A DNA stretch of 64,000 nucleotides from Lachnospiraceae bacterium (GCA_017396145.1 JAFQMS010000040.1:1-64000), one strand, 5' to 3'; shown: positions 1 to 9,217, counted from the stretch's first letter. The notes: generated from the sequence alone by a model not told the origin. Translations and numbers: made by a program.

Positions 1-1541
1 ATTGGATATCTTCTCACATCATGGGTATGAGAAGGCAAATTAGATATATACCCTGTACTTTTATTAAAATGCGTCCATTCTTCCACATCTTCATCCCACA
101 ACGCATCGCAGTGATAGTATTTTCCATCAACCTTTACTATATTCCAAGCATGTGTATCACTACCACATTCAATTGCTTCTAATCCCGCATGATTTGCCAG
201 CAAGGCAAAGGCCTCGGCATAATCACCACATACTCCTGCTCCTTCCATTATTCCATAATATCCAAAGGCATTAGTACTACGTAAGTTTTCTGAATAGTAC
301 ATATTATCCTTGATATAGTTATAAATATATTTTTCTAATTCAAGTTCGGATACACCTTTTGGAAATGTTGCAACAATTTCTTTAGAACGTTTTTCTAAAG
401 TTAATGCATCATCAAATGTGCACTGTACACAATTATCATAAGCATTAACTAGAAAGCCACAATCCGCCACAGCGCTATAATCCAAAATACAATTGTCATA
501 TATACAGAGAGTTTTAAGGCTTTTTGCATTTTTCAGCGGTTCTATACTAGTAATAAAGTTATTGTTAACATCTAAGAATTCCAGGTTAGGAATTTTAGCT
601 ATTGAAGATAAATCTTCAATCATATTTCCACCTAAATACAATTCACTAAGTTTATAGCACTGTGAAAAATCAGGAATGTCCTTTACATAACTATAACCAA
701 TATCAATAACTCTTATATTGGACAACTTTGTCATCTCACCAATATCCGAAATATAATTTGTTCCCATACGAATCTCTTCAAGATTTTTAAGATAGGCTAT
801 TCCCTTAAGTGATACTATTTCGTAATCCCATGTAGCAAGATATGTAACACTCTCTAAATCATCATATGTTAGAACATGGTCTAAAGACAAATCTAGTTCT
901 GCTCTAATTGCCTGTCCTAGTGTAGCGTCTAATTCGATTCCATCCTCTACATTTTTATCAGACACATAGTTTGGAATTTCTTTAACTGTGTATTCACTTT
1001 CTCCATACCCATCTCTGACACCACGCTCATATATACCACCAAACTCATTTCCCGTAATTGTTAACTGATCCATTCCATCCCATGTAATAGCATATTTTTC
1101 ATCCTCACATGTAAACTCATATGTATCATCTTCTAATTTTACTCCATGGAAAACCTGGGTATAATCATACACATCCACAGGGGTGTACTGAGAATAAAAC
1201 AACGCAATATAATTATCTTCCTTCTTCTTTATCTCAAAATCAACTCTAACAAAATTATTCTCTTTCTTAACGCAGTTATAAAAACCCTCTAAGAGTTTTT
1301 CTTCAACAGGTTTATCAGGTTCCTTAGTAGGTTCTTGGGTAGGAGCATCTGTTGCAACAACATCTTCCACCTCGTTATCCTTAGTGTCTTCATCTTCTTT
1401 CGCATTATCTCCTGTGACAATATCCACAGGCTTTTTGTCTGTAGTCTTATTTGCAGTTGCACCTTTTTCCTGAGCACAAGAAGTTAATACCAAAATACAG
1501 CACATTAATACTGTCATTACATATTTTTTGTAGTTCATCAT
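1..1541 (-). CDS. Secreted lipoprotein with leucine-rich repeats and a transglutaminase-like domain (C-terminus cut by window edge)
   Basis: Translation starts at an ATG-ATG pair (1541 or 1538) with AGGAGG just upstream. The N-terminus is basic, then hydrophobic, and ends in the lipobox LTSC (Cys about residue 22), so a membrane-anchored exported lipoprotein is predicted. A Thr/Pro/acidic linker follows, then leucine-rich repeats at about residues 220-390 (for example LKNLEEIRMG, YKLSELYLGG, IPNLEFLDVN). The last part is a transglutaminase/papain-like fold with a Cys in GVCGDYAEAF (about 434), His in THAWNIV (about 463) and Asp in CDALWDED (about 478), matching the family's triad order. Such domains act as peptidases or cross-linkers at the cell surface; the substrate here is unknown. 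The frame is still open at base 1, so the end lies outside the window. Confidence 0.8.
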   Translation of the reverse strand, partial: MMNYKKYVMTVLMCCILVLTSCAQEKGATANKTTDKKPVDIVTGDNAKEDEDTKDNEVEDVVATDAPTQEPTKEPDKPVEEKLLEGFYNCVKKENNFVRVDFEIKKKEDNYIALFYSQYTPVDVYDYTQVFHGVKLEDDTYEFTCEDEKYAITWDGMDQLTITGNEFGGIYERGVRDGYGESEYTVKEIPNYVSDKNVEDGIELDATLGQAIRAELDLSLDHVLTYDDLESVTYLATWDYEIVSLKGIAYLKNLEEIRMGTNYISDIGEMTKLSNIRVIDIGYSYVKDIPDFSQCYKLSELYLGGNMIEDLSSIAKIPNLEFLDVNNNFITSIEPLKNAKSLKTLCIYDNCILDYSAVADCGFLVNAYDNCVQCTFDDALTLEKRSKEIVATFPKGVSELELEKYIYNYIKDNMYYSENLRSTNAFGYYGIMEGAGVCGDYAEAFALLANHAGLEAIECGSDTHAWNIVKVDGKYYHCDALWDEDVEEWTHFNKSTGYISNLPSHTHDVRRYP

Positions 1542-1602
1542 AGACGCCTCCTCGTATTCCTATTTTGCATATCCTTTAGAAACCAATCTGTTCTTCCCTC
1601 TA

Positions 1603-1788
1603 CTAACCTTGATGCTTTACCACCCACTGAAGCATATCTTCATACTTTAGGTTACCTGCTGCCACAGCAAGTACCATCTCATATAGTTCTTTTTGGGTGT
1701 AATTAAGTACAACACCATTTAGCTCAAAGAACACTAACATTGCATGTACGCCAATTCTTTTATTACCATCCATTGTTTTCTTCAACAA
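1603..1788 (-). pseudogene. Remnant of a Doc/Fic-type death-on-curing toxin (C-terminal third only)
   Basis: This 61-residue frame contains DGNKRIGVHAMLVFFELNG followed by YTQKELYEMVLAVAAG, which is the conserved end of Doc toxins, including the second half of the Fic motif HPFxxGNKR. The first half of the motif, with its catalytic His, and the whole N-terminal region are absent. Stop codons lie immediately upstream in this frame, and the only start is a TTG inside the end of the neighbouring Nudix gene, so this is not a working toxin. No Phd-type antitoxin gene accompanies it. It overlaps the Nudix gene by 26 bases in another frame, suggesting a deletion joined the two sequences. Confidence 0.75.
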
Positions 1789-2263
1789 CTTCTTTCACTA
1801 ATTGCCATGCAATGCTGCCTTCTCTAAGTTTACCTAATGCCTCGTCAAATGGTACCCAAGTAGCTAACGAAACTTCCCCAGACAAATCGAAGTCCTGCTT
1901 TTTAACACTAGCCCTAAATCCTAACATAAGCATTTCCTTTGCTTCATACGGATAACTTCTTATAAACTTGACTTCATTAACATCTTGTCCAATCTCTTCC
2001 TTAACTTCTCTTATCACTGTATCTTCTGCAGATTCATTAAGTTTCATAATGCCAGCAACGCACACATACCTCTTCTCTGGTCCATAGCTTTGCTGGATAA
2101 GAGCAATCTCGTTATATTCATTTACCACCGCGCATATAACACTTGTGGTAAACATATCCCACAATGGAACCTTACATGTTTCACAATATGGTATCAGACC
2201 TTCGTCGCCAATTTCTTTTTTTATTAATTCTTTTCCACAATGGGGACAGTATTTAAACCTCAT
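1763..2263 (-). CDS. Nudix hydrolase with N-terminal zinc ribbon
   Basis: The protein has 166 residues. Residues 6-33 carry two CxxC knuckles (CPHCG and CETC), a zinc ribbon of the kind seen at the start of NudC-type and related Nudix enzymes. A full Nudix box follows: G-x5-E-x7-REV-x-EE-x-G around GIMKLNE and REVKEEIG, which binds the metal and cleaves nucleoside diphosphate-X bonds. Substrate cannot be told from the sequence. The start is preceded by AGGAAGGATAAG. The C-terminus reads NNGW and then stops where the Doc remnant begins, so the last residues may have been created by the rearrangement that left the toxin fragment. It is colinear with the amylase gene upstream. Confidence 0.85.
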   Translation of the reverse strand: MRFKYCPHCGKELIKKEIGDEGLIPYCETCKVPLWDMFTTSVICAVVNEYNEIALIQQSYGPEKRYVCVAGIMKLNESAEDTVIREVKEEIGQDVNEVKFIRSYPYEAKEMLMLGFRASVKKQDFDLSGEVSLATWVPFDEALGKLREGSIAWQLVKEVVEENNGW

Positions 2264-2300
2264 AATCTTATCCTTCCTTTGAAAAACCCATATTTAAAGG

Positions 2301-2327
2301 AAATGCGCTCCTCAACGAAGCGCTTTT
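2301..2327. terminator. Weak stem-loop downstream of the amylase gene
   Basis: GCGCT and AGCGC pair across a 9-base loop, extended by three A/T pairs after one mismatch. The T run follows on the plus strand; on the minus strand, where the amylase ends 17 bases away, only a TTTCCTTT stretch follows, so termination there is uncertain. Confidence 0.35.
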
Positions 2328-2343
2328 TCCCAATATCTTTTCA

Positions 2344-4089
2344 TTAATTAAAACTTTTAACCCAATTAACTAAAGACCCGTGATGTGTGTTCTCACGAAC
2401 TGTTCCTAGCATATATTCTGTTACTGGACCATTCTTTCTCATCTTTTCAAGGATTGCCTCTTGTAGTTCTTCCACTGACATTTCTTCGTAAGATTTGTTC
2501 CAGTCAACAACTACATTTTCAGTTTTAATCTCTTCTGCCTTTTCCCTTTCTGTAACTACAGGTGTTTCTACCACCGATTCTTGAGTCACTTTAGGCACAG
2601 TTTCCTCAACTGTTGATTGCTCCACAACCTCTACTACAGGTTCCACTACAGTCTCCATCTTAGTTTCTTCAACTACTGGCTCTTCTACCTTAACTTCAGT
2701 AGTTTTTTCTATCTCTACTGTCTTAACTGGTGCAAAACTATCATTCATCATCTCAGATGGAATCCAGATTTCGCCACTATTTCCAGGAACTCTTACATGA
2801 ATGTGTCCACCACTCACTGTAACTTTCTCGCCAGTTAACACACCTACATATTCCCCACTGTTACCTGCCTGCAAATCAAGATACACTTCATAGTCTGCGT
2901 TGTTAACAGCAGTAATAACTGATTTTCCATCAAGACTTCTTGCATAAGCATAATGTCCTGTCTGAAGCACTAATTCTTTGTAATCACCATAACATAGCGC
3001 AGGAGTGTTTTGGCGAAGTTTACCAAGTGTTGCAATTAACTTAGTACAAGCATTAGTTGACACAAAATCCTTATAATCTTCGTATCTCAATGCTGGTCTT
3101 AGTGAATCATCTGAACTCTTCTCCTTACGACCTTCAATACCAAATTCCGAACCATAATATATTGATGGTATACCTGGTAAAGTATATAACATTACATGCA
3201 CTGGTACATAATGAGCCTTGTTATTAAGTTTTGTGTATATACGCTCCACATCATGATTATCAGCAAAACTATATAGATTAAGTTTATTGCCAACCATATT
3301 GCTTACATATTTAATAGTATGGGCTACCTCAAAATAGTTGTGGTCATTATGACCTGAATACAATGCCTTGTGAAGCATATAGTTTGTTACTGAATGAAGG
3401 GTTCCTTCATTAGCCCAACGGGAATAATTACCATGAATAACCTCTCCCATAAGCCAAAAATCAGGTTTCACCTCATTTGCCACATGACGAAGAGCCTTCA
3501 TATATTCGAAATCCATAACATCTGCTGCGTCAAGACGAATACCATCAATATCATATTCCTTAACCCAGTACCGAATCACATCACATATATAATCCTTAAC
3601 CGCTGGATTTCTTTGATTCAGTTTAACCAAAAGGTCATATCCACCCCAGTTTTCATAAGAAAATCCGTCATTATAAGAATTGTTTCCCCAGAAATTCACA
3701 TTACAGTACCAGTCTTTGTACTGAGAGTTTTCTCTATTCTTCTTAATGTCTTGGAATGCAAAAAAATCACGACCAGTATGATTAAATACTCCATCTAAAA
3801 TAACTCGAATTCCCTGCTTATGACACTGAGCCACAAAATTGGTAAGGTCTTCATTAGTTCCAAGTCTACTGTCTAACTTCTTATAATCTGTTGTCTCATA
3901 TCCGTGTCCTACCGACTCAAAAAGTGGTCCAATATATATTGCATTACATCCAATCTCTTTAATATGGGAAATCCATGGAAGCAATGTATTTAGACGATGC
4001 TTAGGTTCTCCATAAGAATTTTGTTTTGGTGCTCCTGTAAGCCCCAATGGGTAAATGTGATAAAAAACAGCCTCATCATACCATGCCAT
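2344..4089 (-). CDS. GH13 alpha-amylase family glycosidase with an acidic C-terminal extension
   Basis: The first ~400 residues form a GH13 (beta/alpha)8 barrel: region I DGVFNH (99-104), region II GIRLDAAD with the nucleophile Asp187, region III GEV with the acid/base Glu216, and region IV FADNHD with Asp280. No signal peptide is visible, so the enzyme should act in the cytoplasm on imported alpha-glucans or maltodextrins; cyclomaltodextrinase-like and alpha-amylase activities cannot be told apart. After a beta-sandwich domain there is an unusual tail (about residues 455-535) rich in Val, Glu and Thr, followed by a short helical segment ending at 581. The tail looks like a linker to a small C-terminal module. 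The start is set by AGGAGGAAGTAAAA before ATG. It lies between two Nudix genes on the same strand. Confidence 0.9.
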   Translation of the reverse strand: MAWYDEAVFYHIYPLGLTGAPKQNSYGEPKHRLNTLLPWISHIKEIGCNAIYIGPLFESVGHGYETTDYKKLDSRLGTNEDLTNFVAQCHKQGIRVILDGVFNHTGRDFFAFQDIKKNRENSQYKDWYCNVNFWGNNSYNDGFSYENWGGYDLLVKLNQRNPAVKDYICDVIRYWVKEYDIDGIRLDAADVMDFEYMKALRHVANEVKPDFWLMGEVIHGNYSRWANEGTLHSVTNYMLHKALYSGHNDHNYFEVAHTIKYVSNMVGNKLNLYSFADNHDVERIYTKLNNKAHYVPVHVMLYTLPGIPSIYYGSEFGIEGRKEKSSDDSLRPALRYEDYKDFVSTNACTKLIATLGKLRQNTPALCYGDYKELVLQTGHYAYARSLDGKSVITAVNNADYEVYLDLQAGNSGEYVGVLTGEKVTVSGGHIHVRVPGNSGEIWIPSEMMNDSFAPVKTVEIEKTTEVKVEEPVVEETKMETVVEPVVEVVEQSTVEETVPKVTQESVVETPVVTEREKAEEIKTENVVVDWNKSYEEMSVEELQEAILEKMRKNGPVTEYMLGTVRENTHHGSLVNWVKSFN

Positions 4090-4143
4090 TTTTACTTCCT
4101 CCTAGTTTCATAAATTGTACTATTTATAACTATAAATAAATTA

Positions 4144-4668
4144 TTATATTCCAAGTTCTTCCTGAACCATTCTAATCACTCTATTCTCTCTTGCAATCAT
4201 CCCCTGAAATGTAATTATTCCCTCCTTCTCAAGATGATTGCCATTCTCATTAATATCAATTATTCTTTCAGGAGTAACAAACTCTAAAGTAAATTCTTCC
4301 TCTGCTTCATAATCATCTAAATCCTGTGCCACAAGCCCTTCCTCTGCCTCGCAGGTATAATAAAAATTCTCCTGAATAAAAATATCTTCAATTCTTCCCT
4401 TTTCTATTCGCTTAACATATCCAAATTCCCTAATTGTCTCTGGCTTAACTACTAATCCACTCTCTTCACGCACTTCTCGAATCAAAGTGTCAATATAGGA
4501 TTCATTTTCTTCCATTCCACCACCTGGAAGTTTATAGTATTCATACTTCTTGCTATACATCATAGCAATCTGACCATCTCTAATAATAATACCTCTTACA
4601 GATGGTCTTCTTCCCACTGAACCATTAGGATTATAGTTTTTTCTATCTAATACAAACAGTTCTCGCAT
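4144..4668 (-). CDS. Nudix hydrolase
   Basis: A complete Nudix box is visible (GGGMEENES followed by REVREESGL), fitting G-x5-E-x7-REU-x-EE-x-GU. The start at 4668 (MRELFVLD) is preferred over an in-frame ATG four codons earlier because GGAG lies six bases before it, while the earlier ATG has no ribosome site. The protein is 174 residues with no zinc ribbon and no membrane segment. The substrate is not predictable from the motif; an 8-oxo-dGTPase/MutT-type or nucleotide-sugar role is equally possible. It precedes the amylase gene in transcription order with a 54-base gap, so co-transcription is likely. Confidence 0.85.
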   Translation of the reverse strand: MRELFVLDRKNYNPNGSVGRRPSVRGIIIRDGQIAMMYSKKYEYYKLPGGGMEENESYIDTLIREVREESGLVVKPETIREFGYVKRIEKGRIEDIFIQENFYYTCEAEEGLVAQDLDDYEAEEEFTLEFVTPERIIDINENGNHLEKEGIITFQGMIARENRVIRMVQEELGI

Positions 4669-4822
4669 AATAATCTCCATTCTGAAGCAATCTTTACCTA
4701 GTTATCGCACAATAGTAATTCTCGACACCCTCATAATCCCATGCTAATATTTTAAGCCGAAAACTCTCATTTGTAAATCAAAAACACCCTGAATAACAGC
4801 AAAAACTTTAACAAGAAATCTT

Positions 4823-5542
4823 TTAAGATTTCTCATCAGAATATTCAATATATTCACCATCTTCAAAATGTCTAGAATATATAGAGAATTTATCCCATGT
4901 ATCTTCTCCTTTATATTCAGATTCATCTAGTTTCAAATAGTCTTTGTATTCATCCAGTTCTTCAGATTCAGGATAACTTAGCAAAAGATATGTTATTTCA
5001 CATTTTCTATCATCCATTAATGCATATTCATACACATTACTCTTTCCGTCTATAGCAACATAAGCAGGTAAACAATAACTTTTATCATCATATCTAACTC
5101 CAAGTACTATATCTGATACTTCACATTCCACCTTGGATATTCTATCTACTTCTTTTTCATAATCCTGCTCATTGTACCTTGCCTGCAGGATAATATATCC
5201 TTTTGTATCAAAGAAGCCTTTCTTTAGTTTGGCTTCAAATGTTGGTTTTATCATATTGTCAGTATCATCTGGGAAAATAAGCATTTCACTATCTAAGTCT
5301 GAACCATGTTCTTCCACAATATCTGTTTTATTATAATTGTCTATACCTGATGCATTCTCATATGGTGCTTTATCCATAAAATACGCGCTAATAATTACAA
5401 CAGCCCCCTTTATTATAAATACCAATGCCAATACGACGATAATAGCAAGGATTATTTTTAAACCCTTGGATAACTTAAAATTCTTTAGATTCTTTGGATT
5501 TTTTGGATTCTTTGGATTCTTTAGATTCTTTAGATTCTTCAT
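4823..5542 (-). CDS. Single-pass membrane protein with an N-terminal KNL/KNP tandem repeat, function unknown
   Basis: The start at 5542 is chosen because GGAGAG lies 4 bases upstream; an ATG four codons earlier has poor spacing. Residues 2-22 are seven copies of Lys-Asn-(Leu/Pro/Phe), encoded by a 9-bp tandem repeat (5477-5539). A transmembrane helix follows (IILAIIVVLALVFIIKG), leaving the basic repeat in the cytoplasm and about 190 residues outside. The outer part is acidic, without Cys pairs, and has no motif recognised here. It stands between prfA's terminator and the Nudix gene and is probably its own unit. No function can be assigned. Confidence 0.7.
   Translation of the reverse strand: MKNLKNLKNPKNPKNPKNLKNFKLSKGLKIILAIIVVLALVFIIKGAVVIISAYFMDKAPYENASGIDNYNKTDIVEEHGSDLDSEMLIFPDDTDNMIKPTFEAKLKKGFFDTKGYIILQARYNEQDYEKEVDRISKVECEVSDIVLGVRYDDKSYCLPAYVAIDGKSNVYEYALMDDRKCEITYLLLSYPESEELDEYKDYLKLDESEYKGEDTWDKFSIYSRHFEDGEYIEYSDEKS
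5477..5539. repeat. Seven tandem 9-bp units (minus strand AAGAATCYA)
   Basis: On the minus strand the unit AAGAATCYA occurs seven times in phase (the last copy diverges to AAGAATTTT), encoding KNL KNL KNP KNP KNP KNL KNF right after the start codon. Because the unit is three codons long, copy-number change would lengthen or shorten the protein without a frameshift. Confidence 0.85.
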
Positions 5543-5576
5543 GTTACTCTCCATCCTTATAACTTTTTAACTATCC

Positions 5577-5608
5577 AAAAACGGACTTAAGCTCTCGCCA
5601 AAGTCCGT
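5577..5608 (-). terminator. Intrinsic terminator of prfA
   Basis: On the minus strand ACGGACTT and AAGTCCGT form an 8-bp stem over a 12-base loop, directly followed by TTTTTGG. It begins 12 bases after the prfA stop codon. Confidence 0.85.
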
Positions 5609-5619
5609 CTGTCTATATA

Positions 5620-6693
5620 TTATTCTTCATTCATCTTAGCAAGTTTTGCTGTCTGGTCAGCTGTGATACATGCATCAATAATCTCTTGAATATCACCGTT
5701 CATAATCTTATCAAGTTTGTAAAGTGTAAGTCCAATTCTATGGTCTGTTACTCTACCCTGTGGGAAGTTGTAAGTTCTAATCTTCTCTGAACGGTCACCT
5801 GTACCAATCTGACTCTTTCTAGCTTCCGCCTCTGCATCATGAGCCTTCTGACACTCTAAGTCATAAAGTTTTGTACGAAGAAGGGCAAATGCTTTGTCTT
5901 TATTCTGTAACTGAGACTTTTCAGTCTGGCTATATATAACAATACCTGTTGGAATATGTGTAAGACGAACTGCCGAGTCAGTTGTATTAACACACTGTCC
6001 ACCACAACCAGATGCTCTCATAACATCAATTCTTATATCCTTTTCATCAATTACAACATCTATTTCTTCAGCCTCTGGCATAACTGCAACTGTAATTGTA
6101 GATGTATGAATTCTACCACCTGATTCAGTCTCCGGTACACGCTGTACACGGTGAACACCTGATTCATACTTCATTACAGAATATGCCCCATTACCATTAA
6201 TCATGAAACTGATATTCTTTATACCGCCAATACCAATTTCGTCCATCTCCATAACTTCTACTTTCCAGCGTTTTTCTTCTACATAATGAGTGTACATACG
6301 ATAGATTTCTGCTGCAAACAATGCCGCTTCATCTCCACCTGCACCAGCACGGATCTCCACAATAACATTCTTCTCATCATTAGGATCTTTTGGTAATAAA
6401 AGAATCTTAAGAGCATTCTCTGTCTGTGCTAAAGTCTCCTTGCACTGTGCAAGTTCTTCCTTAGCAAGTTCTTTCATCTCTTCATCTGTCTCTTCTTCTA
6501 TCATTGCAAGACTGTCTTCTATGCCAGCCTTTGCAGCCTTGTATTCTCTGTATTTTTCAACAATAGCGGAAAGCTCTGTCTGTTCCTTCATAAGTTTTCT
6601 AAACTTGTTCTGGTCGCTTGTTACATCCGGATTACCAAGTTCCATAACAACATCTTCAAATCTTGCTTCAATGTCTTCTAATCTGTCAAACAT
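5620..6693 (-). CDS. prfA: Peptide chain release factor 1
   Basis: RF1 recognises UAA and UAG in the ribosomal A site and triggers peptide release. The GGQ motif is at residues 231-233 within [19 protein letters not shown], and the codon-recognition loop reads VPETES (186-191), the position of the RF1 PxT motif. RF2 would carry SPF there, so RF1 is the better call. The length of 357 residues is typical. GGAGGCAGT precedes the ATG. The gene ends the rpmE / DUF1385 / prmC / prfA run, and pairing with prmC, whose enzyme methylates the Gln of GGQ, fits the usual Clostridia order. Confidence 0.97.
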   Translation of the reverse strand: MFDRLEDIEARFEDVVMELGNPDVTSDQNKFRKLMKEQTELSAIVEKYREYKAAKAGIEDSLAMIEEETDEEMKELAKEELAQCKETLAQTENALKILLLPKDPNDEKNVIVEIRAGAGGDEAALFAAEIYRMYTHYVEEKRWKVEVMEMDEIGIGGIKNISFMINGNGAYSVMKYESGVHRVQRVPETESGGRIHTSTITVAVMPEAEEIDVVIDEKDIRIDVMRASGCGGQCVNTTDSAVRLTHIPTGIVIYSQTEKSQLQNKDKAFALLRTKLYDLECQKAHDAEAEARKSQIGTGDRSEKIRTYNFPQGRVTDHRIGLTLYKLDKIMNGDIQEIIDACITADQTAKLAKMNEE

Positions 6694-6760
6694 ACTGCCT
6701 CCATACTAATCTATTAGTTATTTCTATCTAAAATATCTTTACACACAAAAACGCTTTGCA

Positions 6761-7645
6761 TTATATATTAGCCAACACAACTCTGTCAAGCCCCGATAAG
6801 TCTTTATATACCCTCACATCTTTATATCCGTCTGCTTTCAAAATCTGTGGCACACTCTCTCCTTGGTCATACCCAATCTCCAAAGCAAGAACTCCACTCT
6901 CCACAAGGTACTTCCTTGCTTCCCTAGAAATTATTCTGTAGAAAAACAATCCATCTTCCTTGCCATCAAGGGCAATAAAAGGGTCGTGATTTTTCACTTC
7001 CCTCATTAGTTTTTCAATCTCACCTGTTGGAATATATGGTGGATTAGAAACTATAATATCAAACCCTTTGTTATTACATGGGTTTTTCTCTAGTATATCA
7101 AACATATCACTTTGAAGAAATTCTACATTATCAATGCTAAGCATTTCTTTATTGTGTCGTGCAACCTCTAGGGCTTTCTCACTGATATCAATGCCTATAC
7201 CGCTTTTAATCTTCCCAAGTTTTGCAATGGATAGAATAATGCAGCCCGAACCTGTGCACATATCAAGGACTTTTTTACCTTCGCATATCTTTAAAACCTT
7301 TTCTACCAGATTCTCTGTATCAAACCTTGGTATTAGAACATTCTCATTCACCGAGAAATCCATTCCCATAAAATTAGTTTTTCCTATTATATGCTGTAAC
7401 GGAATCCTATCACATCTTTTGTTAACACATTCTATATAATAATCATAGTTTTGTGATTCTAATTCTTTATCAGGATTTAACACATAATCTATGGGTTTTA
7501 CTCCAAAACAGTGCTCCATTAGGAGTTTCACCTGAGAGTCGATTTCTTCAATTTCTACATTTTTAAACTTTTCTACAGTTTCACAATAAACTGATTTTAT
7601 AGTGTGAGAATTATCTTTTTTTCTTTCTTCTCTTTTTCTTTCCAT
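6761..7645 (-). CDS. prmC: Peptide chain release factor N5-glutamine methyltransferase
   Basis: PrmC transfers a methyl group from S-adenosylmethionine to the Gln of the release-factor GGQ motif. Visible motifs: an N-terminal helical region with IPLQHIIGK (81-89), which helps bind the release factor, the SAM loop DMCTGSGC (128-135), and the catalytic NPPY (201-204). The protein is 294 residues with a highly charged start (MERKREERKK). The ATG lies 35 bases inside the end of the DUF1385 gene, so translation is probably coupled. prfA follows 67 bases downstream, placing enzyme and substrate together. Confidence 0.95.
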   Translation of the reverse strand: MERKREERKKDNSHTIKSVYCETVEKFKNVEIEEIDSQVKLLMEHCFGVKPIDYVLNPDKELESQNYDYYIECVNKRCDRIPLQHIIGKTNFMGMDFSVNENVLIPRFDTENLVEKVLKICEGKKVLDMCTGSGCIILSIAKLGKIKSGIGIDISEKALEVARHNKEMLSIDNVEFLQSDMFDILEKNPCNNKGFDIIVSNPPYIPTGEIEKLMREVKNHDPFIALDGKEDGLFFYRIISREARKYLVESGVLALEIGYDQGESVPQILKADGYKDVRVYKDLSGLDRVVLANI

Positions 7646-9161
7646 TCTTATGGTTATTCCTGTTATTGTTGTTTCTATTCTGATTTGAGTTATCCTGCTT
7701 ATTAACCTGTGGCTGCTCTTTATCTTCTGTAGTTTCCTCTACATCATCCTCAGTCTCAGTTTCATCATCTAAATCTTTGTTTTCTTCTAATTCATTATCT
7801 ACTGATTCATTATCTGCAGTCTCAACTTGTGTATTATTCTCCTGGGCTATTGTTTCATTAGATTCATCGCTATTGCTTTCTGCCACAGTTTCCTCTACTG
7901 CATTTTCCTCAACAGTTTCACTAGAAGGTTCTTTAGCATCATCGCTCTTCAATCCTTGATTGAGATATCTATTAGCATTTCTTCTAAACATTGGTTCACT
8001 GTCTACGGAAGGTTTTGCCTCAAATTCCCCTTCCTGCTCTTCTTTTTCTATAAACATCTTATCAAGAGCATTTAAAATCTCATCTACTTCATCTTCGTCA
8101 GTGTCATATTCTGCATATCCATCTTGGCGATAGTTGTTATAGAAGTTCTTGTTTTCCTTATCTAAATCTTCTTTACTACTTCTTCTCTTAGCCTTCTTTT
8201 CCTGCGCTCTTTGTTTTTTTCTATTTTCCTTCTCGGCCCTAACTTCTTCAACATATGGTTTCCAATCAAATACAGCCTCAACTGAAGCGATAGCAACCTC
8301 TATCATAGAGTCATCTGGTTCTCTTGTAGTAAGTCTTTGTAGCCACATACCTGGTTTACTAAGAATATTAATTATCTTTGACTCACTTCTTCCACAAAGT
8401 TTTAAAAACTCATATGAAACACCTGCAATTACAGGCACAAGTAATAATCTAATTACTATCTTTAGCCAAACTGTCTCACATCTAATGAACATAAAGAAAA
8501 TAACACTGATAAACATTACTATAAGTAGAAAACTTGTACCACATCTTTTATGTTGTTTAGATTGTTTACGGACATTCTCCACAGTAAGGTCAAGACCATG
8601 CTCAATGCAATTAATGGTCTTGTGCTCCGCACCATGATACATAAATGTTCTCTTTATATCCTTCATCAACGAAATAAGCATTACATAAAGAACAAATAAT
8701 GTTATTCTAATAACACCTTCTACTAATATCTGAAGATTTGTGCTAGTTATTTTCCCGCCTAAGAAATTAGATATCAGCATAGGAAGTATCATAAACATTC
8801 CAATTGCTATTACAAGAGAAAGCACTACACAAAAACCCATTGTTACGGCTTCTGCCTTATCCTTAAATACTTTAGCAAACGCCTTTTCTAATTTTGTCGG
8901 TTCTACATTTTCTTCCTCTTCAAAAAAACTTGCTGAATATGTAAGAGTTGACACACCTAACATAAGTGAATCTACAAAATTCACAACACCACGAATTACA
9001 GGAAGTCTAAAAAACTTTGGTCTGTCTTCCTCACTTTTTACTTTATCTTTTTTTATTACTATTTTATTATCAGATTTTCTTACAGCAACGGCATACTCAG
9101 ACTTATTCTTCATCATTACGCCTTCCATTACTGCCTGTCCGCCAATTCCAGATGATTTCAT
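7611..9161 (-). CDS. DUF1385 membrane protein with a long charged C-terminal tail
   Basis: The first ~300 residues match the DUF1385 family often found beside rpmE and prfA in Firmicutes: SGIGGQAVMEGVMMK at the start, FRLPVIRGVVNFVDSL, the motif YHGAEHKTINCIEHG, and several membrane helices (about residues 105-130, 145-165, 205-250). The biochemical role of the family is unknown to me. What stands out is the extra C-terminal half: about 200 residues rich in Glu, Asp, Asn and Ser, ending in an Asn/Lys/Arg-rich stretch whose last residues are RRKKKR. The 3' end overlaps prmC by 35 bases, so the basic end may partly reflect the shared DNA. A strong start precedes MKSSGIGG. Confidence 0.88.
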   Translation of the reverse strand: MKSSGIGGQAVMEGVMMKNKSEYAVAVRKSDNKIVIKKDKVKSEEDRPKFFRLPVIRGVVNFVDSLMLGVSTLTYSASFFEEEENVEPTKLEKAFAKVFKDKAEAVTMGFCVVLSLVIAIGMFMILPMLISNFLGGKITSTNLQILVEGVIRITLFVLYVMLISLMKDIKRTFMYHGAEHKTINCIEHGLDLTVENVRKQSKQHKRCGTSFLLIVMFISVIFFMFIRCETVWLKIVIRLLLVPVIAGVSYEFLKLCGRSESKIINILSKPGMWLQRLTTREPDDSMIEVAIASVEAVFDWKPYVEEVRAEKENRKKQRAQEKKAKRRSSKEDLDKENKNFYNNYRQDGYAEYDTDEDEVDEILNALDKMFIEKEEQEGEFEAKPSVDSEPMFRRNANRYLNQGLKSDDAKEPSSETVEENAVEETVAESNSDESNETIAQENNTQVETADNESVDNELEENKDLDDETETEDDVEETTEDKEQPQVNKQDNSNQNRNNNNRNNHKNGKKKRRKKKR

Positions 9162-9183
9162 ATTGCCTCCGTAATTCTAATAC

Positions 9184-9217
9184 AAAAGGTTGAGATTAAA
9201 CTTCTATAACCTCAACC
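9184..9217 (-). terminator. Stem-loop after rpmE
   Basis: GGTTGAG and CTCAACC pair on the minus strand over a 16-base loop and are followed by TTTTG. It lies 31 bases after the rpmE stop and upstream of the DUF1385 gene, so it should separate rpmE transcripts from the genes downstream, at least in part. Confidence 0.7.

Noticed and set aside
4744..4926. Small gene overlapping the KNL-repeat protein
   Set aside because: It lies mostly in the 3' end of that gene in another frame, has no ribosome site and has a low-complexity composition.
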